Source: Hygrophila difformis (Eukaryota; Streptophyta; Magnoliopsida; Lamiales; Acanthaceae). Taken from it: 64,000 nt of DNA. Shown here piece by piece: positions 10,030-20,312 of this stretch. The number at the start of each line of letters is the position of its first letter. Positions within the stretch are counted from its first letter, which is position 1. A program made the position numbers and the translations under genes. The notes below the pieces were generated by a model. That model had not been told where the DNA came from. It ran no database searches and was given only the letters and a program-made list of their open reading frames with translations. The stretch covers positions 31,190,403-31,254,402 of the forward strand of contig JAOANR010000011.1 of assembly GCA_030278955.1 (NCBI GenBank), given 5' to 3'.

Positions 10030-12928
10030 TCTATATAATAAATCCTGAATACTTTTAGGCATGTGCAGGCCGTATTGTCCTTATTAAATATAACTGATTC
10101 TTTTTAATCTTTAGGGCTTTATCAGTAATTATACCATCATTTTATAATCAATGGCAACAATTAATCCACATCATCGCTGATTAATCGCTGACTAATTCCA
10201 CATCACCTTCCACGTCATCAATATCTATATTTAGAAAATAAATCTAACTATTAATATAATAAAATCTTGAGAAAATCTCCATATATATTTTAAAAAGATA
10301 TACAAAAATTTATGACACTTAAAATATATAAATTGATTAAAACTAGATAATATAAATTATTTGTTTGTATATATATTTTAATAAATATTATTATAATATT
10401 ATTAAATAAATTTAATTTATGTTAAATTTATGTCTATAAGTATAATGTATATCAACATAAGGAATATAATAACCGTATTTTAAATAAAAATACTTCATTA
10501 AAAATATATAATGAATAATCAAACTAAAAAAATTTATGCACTATAAAAATTTAATGAAATTTTAATTCTCATAACTGTACAAGACTTAATTTTCAAAATT
10601 TAATCTCACAAATACAATTTTGATAAAAAAATATAAAGAAAAAAGTAAGTATAAGGTTTAATTTTTAAATATATTTTTTTATTATAAAATACTATTAATA
10701 AAAGAAAATAATATAAAGAGAAAATAATTATTGAAATTTTTTTTTTCTTATGAACATAATCCAGAATTTTGCATTCTTTTAGTTTCTCAAAAATGTCAAA
10801 AAATTTATTAGTCGATTTTATGATATCATTTGCTGATATATTGCCAAGAAAAAAATGAAAACCCGAAGTGTTAATTATATGACTATAGAACAGAGCCATT
10901 TGTGCATCGAAGCGTGCATAGCATTTAAAACATGCATAATACTTTTAATGATGTACCAAAAATGTATTCACTTATATATTATTACTAAGGAAAATAGGAA
11001 GACAATCATTCCATAATAGTTAAAAAACTGATAATTTTGCTGAAAATGTAAGTATAAAAAGTGGACACTTCTTTATTGTATTAACTTACTGTTCTCCACT
11101 AATTTTATATTCAATTATTAATCACACATTTTTGGATTCATTTTCCACAGTTAAATAATTCTTCATATTAAGATAAATGATAAATATAATGAAGTATGAT
11201 AGTTTGAATTCATTCAATAACAATAAATATGCTTGGATAATCATTGTGAAAGCGAATCATATACAGACAGTTACAATACATAAGTAAATAAATAAATCAA
11301 ATGCCATTACATATTGTTATTGAATGTCAAGATGACTATATACTAATTTCATACATAATCACCTCCACATAAGTAGTTTTTATACTACAATATTGATATA
11401 ATGATATTATGTAATAAATTCTCTCCTATCATTCTATTTCTATTTGAATTCGATTGCTCATACCTCTTCAGTGTAATTGTAGCAATTTCAGGTGATTTTA
11501 GCAATTTTATACTACAATATTGATATAATTATACTATGGAATCAATTCTCTCATTTCATTATGTTCCTATTTGAATTCTCTCCTTTTATGATACAAATGA
11601 TCAAGAATTTTATATTTTGCATAAGATTTAATGATTCTTGAATGGGGTTTAAGGGCTTTGGTTTTCGTTCAATTTTGTTTTGATTTGTAAGGGAATTCTA
11701 GATGAAAGTGGCAATGAATTAGATATATTTTTACATTTAGGTTGCTTAATGCGTGAATTTTGTATATGAACTTATAGAGAGTATATAATGTGTTCGTAAA
11801 AATCCCTCCGTTCCATTTTTGTTTTATTTTTTTTAGTTTTGTTCTTTCGTTTTTTTTTAAAAAAAAATTATCTTGAGCCTTTTGAGGAAAGAATTAAATT
11901 TTTTATATATAATTTTTTATAACAAAAACTTGAAAAATCATTTTAATCTATTCATTCAAATGCGACAGACAATCTATACCTGCATGCAATGGGTGTAAAA
12001 GAGTAATTTATAGTAATATATTAACTCATAAACCTTTGTAATAGCTAATGCTTTCCGATAGCTTATAATTTCCGACAGACAATCTTTTAATATTTGAGAC
12101 TATGCATTTTTAGTCCTTTAGGCCATGGTTTCTAATTCTATTTGCTGGGAACAATTATCTCTTACTTACTGCTTAAGGATTTACTCTTACACATTATCTT
12201 TTGATCTTCTTCCCCGTTGATTATCTTATAATTTATAAGAGGATATTGTGAATTATAATCCACGTTTTAATATGCATCATCATTCATGTCTCATGACGTC
12301 TTATTATGTTGTGTATCCCAATTCCTCAATGAAACAAGTATGCACGCCTGTCTTTGAATCTTACATTTGGTTTTGAGATTATGGCTGAGATCTGATATCA
12401 GTGATTGCTTTAGTATAATTTAGGGAGAAACATAGATGTTCAACTCTCTTCGAATCTAATAATTGGTTATAGGATTGAGATTTAATTATGAATGTTTTAT
12501 TTATTGTAAATTTTTAATTCATGACGCAACATTCATACTCAACTCTATTAAAATCTAATATTTTCTAGGTCTTCTAAATAATGGTTTTTGCAATATAATT
12601 AATTGAATCCATCCTTCCTACTATCTTATTGAAATTGTGGAGATTCGTACTCATAGTTTAGAATAGTTTGGTTTATTGAAATTGTTGGATCAAGATATTC
12701 CTATAGAAATTGATGTTGATTATGTCGATGTAATGAACTGATTATTTATTTCGTTGCATGTTTTATGATCAAATTGATACAGATTCTTATGGTTTCCTAT
12801 GTCTATGTTATGAATTTAAAGTAAAGCAAACTTTATGCACAAATAATAATAAGACCACAAATACTTAATTTTATTTGGAAAAAAATAAAGAAAAGACACC
12901 GCCCGCGAAGCGCGGGTCAAAAATCTAG
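10030..12928 (+). mobile_element. Non-autonomous Helitron (2.9 kb)
   Basis: The 3' end shows the Helitron signature: a perfect hairpin CCCGCG-AAG-CGCGGG at 12,902-12,916, then eight bases, then CTAG (12,925-12,928) followed by host T. A matching 5' end, A|TCTATATAATAAATCC, begins at 10,030. Insertion between A and T without TSD fits Helitrons. The interior is very AT-rich, with no Rep/helicase and no recognisable captured gene. The 3' end is secure; the 5' end is the best candidate but less certain. Confidence 0.7.
11371..11580. repeat. Diverged tandem duplication inside the Helitron
   Basis: Two related stretches of about 80 bp (11,371-11,449 and 11,502-11,580) share TTTATACTACAATATTGATA and TTCTATTTGAATTC-type words, about 131 bp apart. 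Confidence 0.6.
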
Positions 12929-12966
12929 TAATAAATTAAAACTTGTACCTAAATAAGTACCATTGA

Positions 12967-13110
12967 ACAGCTGAAGCAAATGTCTCGGGTTCGAATCTTT
13001 GTGTATGCAGATTTCTGCTTTAGGAGATGCAACCTTTCAATTCCCACCAGATCATCGAGAGATTAATAATGGGTTCAATATGACCTGGTGATACCCGGTA
13101 TATGCCAAAA
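12967..13110 (+). mobile_element. SINE, 5'-truncated copy with 16-bp TSD
   Basis: Homologous to the SINE at 9665-9849 from ACAGCTGAAGC to the 3' TATGCCAAA. It keeps the B box GGTTCGAATC but lacks the A-box head. It is flanked by AAATAAGTACC(A/G)TTGA at 12,951-12,966 and 13,111-13,126 (15 of 16 identical). It inserted just downstream of the Helitron 3' end. Confidence 0.75.
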
Positions 13111-13439
13111 AAATAAGTACCGTTGAAGCTAAGGAGCTAGTACAAAAAAAAATAATAATAAATAAATCAACTTTGTTCCGAGCTAAGTTCATTTATTTAA
13201 TTCTATAAAAAAGAATTGGGTTGGACAACCTAAGGCTAGTAAAGGATGGTGGTAGTCTATGCCATATAAATTATAAAGATAATAAAAATTAGGGATAGGG
13301 GTAGGTGAAAATTCAAACATAATCTTCAGGTTGAAAGTCATATGATTTAACCACTTACTAAAAATAGTAATTAGTTAAAAGGAATTGCAAAATAAAAGAT
13401 GTAGAGTGCAAATTGATGAAGTTATCAGTTAACTTATTA

Positions 13440-13694
13440 CTCCCTCCGTTCCTAAATAGTTGTCTCTTTCAGCTCAATTTCAATAACCAAGGTTTGCATT
13501 AATTAACTCATAAATTTACATTTTTACACTTCAACTAAACTCATTCTTAATAAATGCCAACAAATAGCATTTTGTGTAAAGTGAAGGACAATATAGTAAA
13601 AACATAACGTAACTCCCTATAACTACCTAAAATACAACTATTTTGGAACCCTTTTTACTATCTAAAAAGACAACTAAAAAGCAACGGATAGAGG
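13440..13694. mobile_element. Decayed Stowaway-like MITE
   Basis: The left end CTCCCTCCGTTCCTAAATAG follows TA. The right arm (AAAGACAACTAAAAAGCAACGG) is the complement of the left arm with mismatches, giving a foldback of about 255 bp. The right terminal bases have diverged and the right TA is not exact. Confidence 0.6.
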
Positions 13695-13699
13695 ATATA

Positions 13700-14500
13700 G
13701 AGATGAGTTTGCAAATTAAGGTTCGGCTGAAGAAATCGAAGGGGTTGATTTATTTGATCAATCTGTACGTGTAGAGTTTCAAGAAATCAAATTACAATGA
13801 AAGATATATAATAAGTCCTATTATTTTAAGTGGTGCATAATTTTGAGTGCTTGCAATTATTCTTGAATTTGATTTATTGGAGCAACGAAATTGGAGGAAA
13901 TAGGAATCACATATCTGAATTCCACACTATGGAGGCATGGAATGGAATACCTTTTTTTCCTTTTGAATGGTCATATATGGATAATCACTCTAAAAAGGCA
14001 TATTGGCTGCCAATAATTTTCTAAGTCAAAAAATTGAAACTTGTAATGCTCAATTATCACTCCCATTGAATTTAATGGATTGTATTAAAAATAAATAAAC
14101 ACGTTGTGGAATGGTTTATAATTGAACCAACCCATAAATTTTGTGGCCTCAAAATGGGTTGGAAGGTGGGGTTAGCCTACTCTATATACTCAAATGCCTA
14201 ATATGGCGATGTCATGTGACATCGAATGAACGAAAAGGGGAAAGAAAATTACAAAAAGTTGCAATATGAAAAAGGAATCTCAAGTTGTTCTTGTGGCCGT
14301 CTATGAAGAAATGCAAGCAAAGAATAATAAAAACATGCAAGAATATATATTCATCCATTTCGCATTAGGTATTATATTTAAAAAGTTGCCATGGATATTG
14401 AAGCTTCTTGCAAGTTGCATGGTATGTTGACCTAATTGGTCACTTCAACGTAGTTGTAGGGGAGTTTTACTTGTTAAATGGTGGTGGCATAGTTACATGG
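13700..14500. other. Intergenic, no feature seen
   Basis: AT-rich sequence. A 64-codon ORF at 13,830-14,024 has no recognisable motif and no codon bias that I can argue for. Nothing else stands out. Confidence 0.5.
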
Positions 14501-15180
14501 AACGGAGTACGATTCGAAACGGGGAACGGGAACTTGAACACGGAATGTTAATTTAGGTGAATCGGGAACGAAATATAGTATAATTTTTTTAATATCAAAA
14601 TATATTCTTAATTTATAAAATGTTCTAATTAAATTTTTTGACAAGAAAAAATATAAGAAAATGGTGAATTTAGGCGTTCACAAGAATTCAACTAGTATAT
14701 TAGATCAAGTCCAAAAATTATCCTTACTGGATTACATTAAACCCAAAATTTGGATTGAGTCCCAATCATAAAGCCTATTAATAATAATTCACGCTAAAAG
14801 CCCTAAAACCCATAAAAGCCCACAAAAAACCCTAGCCCAAAATCTCAATCCTCCTCTCTTTCCCTTTCTCTACGCCTTCGTCTTCCCCTTTCGCCTCTTG
14901 TTCTTTGAATAAGCTAAAGATATGCAGAATAACGGTGATGGACCAGCATCCTTCCCAAAAGCTTAATTATGGAAAGCACCATCAACTATGGTGCCATGAA
15001 AGACATGCACAACTCGAAAGAGAAAAACACCCATCCTCATTCTCAATCGCAGGAACGTTAAGTACCGATCGGGTGCACGATCCCCAACGATTCTGGAACG
15101 AACGTTCCCAGTTCGGAGATCGGCCGGCCGTGTCCCGTCCCTGGTAACTATGTCGTGGTGGCATATTATACCAATCAAAT
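14500..15180 (+). other. Promoter/5'UTR-like fragment of an unrecognised gene
   Basis: Around 14,790-14,840 the sequence carries AAACCCTAG (telo-box) and two GCCCA words, followed by a pyrimidine-rich CTCTCTTTCCCTTTCTC stretch. That mix is typical of 5' ends of plant translation-related genes. The 80-codon ORF at 14,905-15,147 is not recognisable. GGAACG-rich stretches near 14,505-14,575 and 15,045-15,110 look related to each other and may mark a small transposon. I cannot assign a function. Confidence 0.3.
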
Positions 15181-15339
15181 TGATAAAATTATTATTTTAA
15201 TGTAGAAGTTTTTTTCACATTTAACTTGATTAGGATTGGTGACACCAATCAAATTTTTATCGTGACACCAGCATCATTCATTTCAACCTAGGCTTCCTCA
15301 ATATTTTTTGTGTTGTGATTATTGTCCTTAATTTAAACA

Positions 15340-15700
15340 TAGTTTCCACTGATTAGTTGTAGCTACAAATTATAGCTATGAGTTGGAGCTTTATGGTTAG
15401 TAGATTTAATAGGAGAGGAAGTTCTTAATTCTATATAAATTATTTTTTAAGTAGTTGTAGTTTTTAAAATAATTGAAATAGTAATTAAATTGGAAAGTGG
15501 CTCGAAATGTAACAACCCTAACCTGGACTGGACCTGCAGATCATGCACCCCAACTTCTTCCCATGGATGTATCCAGGCTACTCACCAAAGCACCTGGTGG
15601 GTAGCCATAAGAAGGAGTTGAGGTGCATGATCTGCAGTCCAGTCCGGAATATGGGTTGTTATGAAAGCTTCTAAAAGCTACCAATGGTGACTTTTGATTG
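15340..15700. mobile_element. Left part of an AGCT-rich MITE-like element split by a retrotransposon
   Basis: Words such as TTGTAGCTAC, AATTGGAAAGTGGCT and AAGCTTCTAAAAGCTAC recur at 28,000-28,230, after the retrotransposon. The two stretches are probably related copies, or parts, of a hAT-like MITE whose continuity was broken by the 12-kb insertion at 15,706. Confidence 0.4.
15511..15660. repeat. 150-bp foldback (near-perfect hairpin)
   Basis: Two arms of about 48 bp (15,511-15,558 and 15,610-15,660) are inverted copies, starting AACAACCC and ending GGGTTGTT, and containing GATCATGCACC against GGTGCATGATC. They surround a roughly 50-bp loop. It sits inside the AGCT-rich element, between GAAATGT and ATGAAAGC. 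It may be a tiny MITE or, if transcribed, a small-RNA precursor. Confidence 0.75.
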
Positions 15701-16070
15701 CAGAGTGTAATACCCGAGAATTTTCCAACATAAAATAAATACAATAAATAAAATAAATATAATAAATAAAGAAATAAATGTAGAGGAAATGAGAAATGGA
15801 ATTTAAATTAAAAAGGAATCAAAGTTTCGAGAATCCGGGAATCCGAAGGCAATTTAATTGAGTAAGTGGTTACACGAGGACCCGACACCGATAGACCCAA
15901 TAACTCGAATCCAAATATAAATTTAGATCCGAATAAAATTAGGATAGGAAATCGGAGCCCGAAGATACCCCGGAAATCGGAATCTGGGAACATAGAGGGA
16001 TAGAAGTCCGAAAGAAAGGAGGAAAAGCGCGACGGATCGCACGACCCGCCCGGACCGGAGTCCAGGCGTG

Positions 16071-16126
16071 AGTGGCGCGCTGGCCGCGCGGTTCTTGGCC
16101 TTAGACCGCGCCACGACCGCGCCACT
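16071..16126. repeat. GC-rich hairpin in 5' LTR
   Basis: AGTGGCGCG pairs with CGCGCCACT and GCGCGGT with ACCGCGC across a short loop. It lies about 120 bp upstream of the LTR TATA box. The 3' LTR holds the same structure at 25,615-25,670. Confidence 0.7.
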
Positions 16127-18537
16127 CTGGCAGCAACAAACCAAGCGAGATTTTCTCGCCCGAACGCGGATTTTTCGACTTTCGGTTGAACGTCTCTCGA
16201 CCCAAGACCCTTGGGGGCCAGATTTTGGACGCCCTAGGTCTTAGATATCTATAAATAAGACCTCCTAAGAGCTCCGAATACATTTGAAACCCTACGACAT
16301 CTTTCTATACGTCGAAACCCTAATCCCGAAGTCGTCGGAGGCACAAAACCGAATCAAGGGACTGACTTGGACGAAAATTAGGAGTCTTCGATCATCGGGG
16401 TAAGATTCGAACCATTCTTGTCCATTCTTTTCCATTCAAGATTCGAAAACGAATCCTAATTAAACCTCTTTCCTATTCTAAACCCCGATCCGGACGCGTT
16501 GAGGAAAAACGAAGGATCTCGGAGGGAGAACGAAGAACGTGGAAGCCACGCCTCCGAATCATCGAGCCGAGACATTCATAGATCTGTAAGTTAACGCTTA
16601 CTTTGGTTTTGGGTTGTTAAAAGATTCGAACATATAGATCGAATAGAACCCTATCTAAAATCTATCTACATCGGCGCAGTGTTTTTGTTGAATTTATTCG
16701 GACCCCTTAGAACGTTCAAACGAGGAAACGTAAACACGAAAAACATTCCTAAGACACTGATCTAGGTTGTGTAAAAATTTCATAATTTTTCATCGTGTTT
16801 TGATATGCGAAACCGATCGTAAACGAGCCTGCTTTAGATTTAAATCTTGAAACGATGATAGATTCTTTATTCGAACTTGTTTGTGATTTCTACCTTAGAT
16901 CTAGACCGGTCTAGGCTTGGCGTTGAACATAAGAGTTGTAGATCTATACGTTATGAATACCTCCGTAAAATTTCAGAAGTTTTCGTGATGATTTGATATA
17001 AGAAATTCCACCCAAACCGAACTGGTTAAAATCGGATCTTGAAAACCGAACAGAACATAGATTCGAACTTGTTGACGTTTTTGACTAGAGTTCTAGGCCG
17101 AATTAGATCTTTAGCCGAACATGAAAGTTGTAGATAATTGTCTTAAGATAATCTCTGCAAAATTTCATCAAATTTGGAGTTGAATTGCTATGGTGTAATT
17201 CGAAATCTTTAAACTGAGTTATATGAAATTCGGACAGAACAGTACCTCTGTGAAAATTAGTGTTTTTGACCTATTTCGGTATCTCGGATCGAAAAAGTTA
17301 AAACACGAAAGTTGTAGATCTCGACGTTTTGGAGTCAGTCATGAAATTTCGGAATTTTTGAAATCAAATCTGATTTTTAACGAATTTTAGAGTAAACTAT
17401 GGTTGACCGAGTCAAAACTTGAAATCTTGTTGAAACGGTGGAATTAACCTTTGATGTTGAAACGGATAGAAATACTTTGACATACGATACACGAAACGAG
17501 AAGATTAAAATATTGTGGGTTATGACTAAGCTAGATACTGTCAATGTTCTCTGCGGCTTGGGACATAAGAGCCCAAGTGTATGTCTAGGTTGACGTAAGA
17601 GCCCTAGCGAAACACTGATCGTATGGCTAGCGGACGGATTAACTCTAATTAAAAGATCGACCATGATACCTGTGGACATAAGAGCCCAGGCGTAAGGCTG
17701 GCGGACATAAGAGCCCTAGCGGTGGTGATCTGTAAAAGATATGAAACGAGAAGTTTGCGAGAATTCCAAATTAAATCTGTATTAAATTGTGCTGTTAAAT
17801 TTATGGCAACTTATTTAATTACGTTGCAAGTTATATGATGATCTTATGAATACCATATTTCTAAATTATGCGATTGCATGAATTATTTAAGTTATGCACA
17901 TGTTTTCATTAAATTTAATTAAAGGCTTTGAAACCTCATAATCTTGTACGTGTTAATTTACTCAGCACGTAGTGCTGACCAAAACCATATTTTCTTTTTC
18001 TTGTTCTTACAGAGTGTGAAGAATATGCATCCTCATATGCATGCGTGGGAATTTTGGGGAAATACATTATATTTTAAATTTTAGACTAGAATTTGCACGA
18101 ACGGGCCTGTTTAACCCGTGATTAGGCCATGTTGGCCCTATATTTAAATTCCGCTGCATTATATATGTAAATATTATTTTCCGCTGCAACTTTGATGTAT
18201 TATTGATAATGGCCAAAATTGACCATTATTTTCAATCCGTTTCCGTGTCTGAGACGGACATTCTGATCGTGATTCCATCTTATTTCAATAAGAAAGCAGT
18301 TGAATTTGACAGATTAATGCGAGTTTGTAAAAACATCAAGCCGGTAATAAAAAGACACAAAACATACAATTTTTAAATGTATTTGTGTTAGAAAAATCCA
18401 AAAACATGAAAAAAGGAAAAATAAAAGAAAAAGGAATGAAAAGATGGGCAAAAGAATAAGAGAGCCCACAAAAATCCAAAAAGATGGGAAAAAGATTGAA
18501 AATCCCACAACTGAAATTTGGTTAAGTGTTGAAGCAT

Positions 18538-18915
18538 AATTCGAATTGTGAGCAATTCGAATTAATTCGAATTGCACAACAATTCGAATTGCTAAAGAGA
18601 GCAAAGAAATGGTTAAGTGTTGGAAGAGATGCAGAAGTCTAATTCGAATTGTTCAAGTTCGAATTAATTCGAATTAGGGAATGAAGAAAGAAGAAACCCA
18701 AAAGCAAGAAGAAGATGCAATTCGAATTGGCACAAACAATTCGAATTGCCAACAAGTGCAAGGAAGCCAAGCAGAAACCCTCATCCAATTCGAGAAAAGA
18801 CCAATTCGAATTTTCCTCAACAATTCGAATTGATAACTGAAGGCCAAAATCCAAACTCAAGGAAGAGATCTCACAATTCGAATTAATTCGAATTGGTTGA
18901 GATAATTCGAACTTC
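18538..18915. repeat. AATTCGAATT palindrome cluster 1
   Basis: The 10-bp palindrome AATTCGAATT, or close variants such as AATTCGAATTG, recurs many times with irregular spacing, often as two overlapping units (CGAATTAATTCGAATT). The cluster ends about 65 bp upstream of the TATAAAAG at 18,981. Confidence 0.9.
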
Positions 18916-18980
18916 ACTCAACAACTCTTCCAAAGAAAGCTGTGCACAACATTGGGGGGCCTAGGGTTTTGAAGATTGTC

Positions 18981-18988
18981 TATAAAAG
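18981..18988 (+). promoter_or_regulatory. Candidate LTR TATA box of the inner insertion
   Basis: TATAAAAG in the context GTCTATAAAAGCAG, followed by a purine-rich leader-like stretch. It is the most promoter-like site in the insertion. Confidence 0.5.
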
Positions 18989-19855
18989 CAGACCTTCCAC
19001 AACAGAATCAAGAGATCAAGAATTTAACCAAAAAGCAGCTTGGGACAAAAAGAACAGCAGGAGGTTCCACACCCTTTAAGGGTTAGGTAGGTAGTTTAGT
19101 TTAGTTTAGTTTATTTTTCTTGCAAGTAGTGTAATCTTTACATGCTTTGAACTTAGTTTAGTGTAGAAGCAGTTTGTGTAACCCTTAGAGTAGCCATTTT
19201 CCATATTTTTACATGCTTTCTAGTTAGAATAAACCCTACCTTCAAGCTAATGATGGTTTTGGGTTCTTTATTTTGCTTTCAAAGTGTCAATACAAGGAAA
19301 ATTTCCAGAAATGGTTTTATTCATTTGTTTTGGCACTCTTTAATGCTTTCCCTAGAAATAAATGCTTAGTATGTTTGTTTGTTTCAACTAGGTTACATTT
19401 ATTATGTCCTAGTTGACATTCAAACTTAATAAATGCATGTTTGGTGGGTTTTTGGCTTGATTTAGTGCCTTAGAGCTTCAAATAAGTGTTCTTAGGTTTA
19501 GATGTTTTTAAGGTTTGTTATAATTTATATTTAGGTTTTATTCTTCCTGCCCTAATCTTATTTCATGCTACCTTAGAGAACTTGAGTGTTCTTAGTTTAT
19601 TCATGCAGTTCTTAGATAACTAGATGTTTTAGGCTCTTTGATCTTTGATCTCTTGTTTGTAGAAATAGGGTTTGAATCTGGCCAATACCCACTAGACATG
19701 TATTTGTTTATTTCTTGAAAATCTCACTAGGGTGGCTGTGAAATGACATTGATGTGAGATGAGGGATTTAGTAAATCTAAACCTATCATTACAGTACAGT
19801 GTTCACCTAACCCATACTTGTGAGAACAAAAATTGTTGTTGTCTGAAAATATGTG

Positions 19856-20312
19856 ATTCGAATTGAGGCAATTCGAATTAACTCAAATTGCCTAAGAAAT
19901 TCGAATTGCATAGCCAAATTATTCTCTTCATGTGGTTTCCAACCAATTCGAATTATTCAATTCGAATTAATTCGAATTGCTCAACAATTCGAATTGGCTT
20001 GAAAACCACATTGTATCCATTGTCATCCCTTCATGCCTTAGTTTATTTCCCATCTCCAACCAATTCGAATTGTCCAATTCGAATTAATTCGAATTGCTGG
20101 ACAATTCGAACTCACCTTCCCCTTGAGGTATATGCCTTAGTCAATTTGAGCAAGAAAAGGACTTCGCCAATTCGAGTTGTCCAATAATTCGAATTGCTCA
20201 ACAATTCGAATTAGATGATATCTCATTCCCTTGCAAGGATTAATTGGGTAAGATTATACTTCATTCTTCATGCATTCTCAATTCGAATTATCCCAATAAT
20301 TCGAATTGAACT
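19856..20312. repeat. AATTCGAATT palindrome cluster 2
   Basis: A second dense set of the same palindromic word, about 950 bp downstream of cluster 1 and on the other side of the TATA-like site. The word is essentially absent from the rest of the window. A 99-codon ORF across the cluster is a by-product of the repeats (recurring NSNC residues). Confidence 0.9.

Noticed and set aside
11804..11990. Another Stowaway MITE from TCCCTCCGTTCC
   Set aside because: Only one end is present, inside the Helitron. No inverted partner or TA flanks.
15808..16283. Overlapping 60-105-codon minus-strand ORFs in the gag-only element
   Set aside because: They repeat exactly at 25,352-25,827 because they lie in the LTRs. 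No motif, and they are on the strand opposite to the element.
19888..20187. 99-codon ORF with repeated NSNC residues
   Set aside because: By-product of the AATTCGAATT palindromes.
18538..20312. CRISPR-like array of short repeats
   Set aside because: Irregular spacing, a palindromic 10-bp word and a plant genome context. No cas genes.
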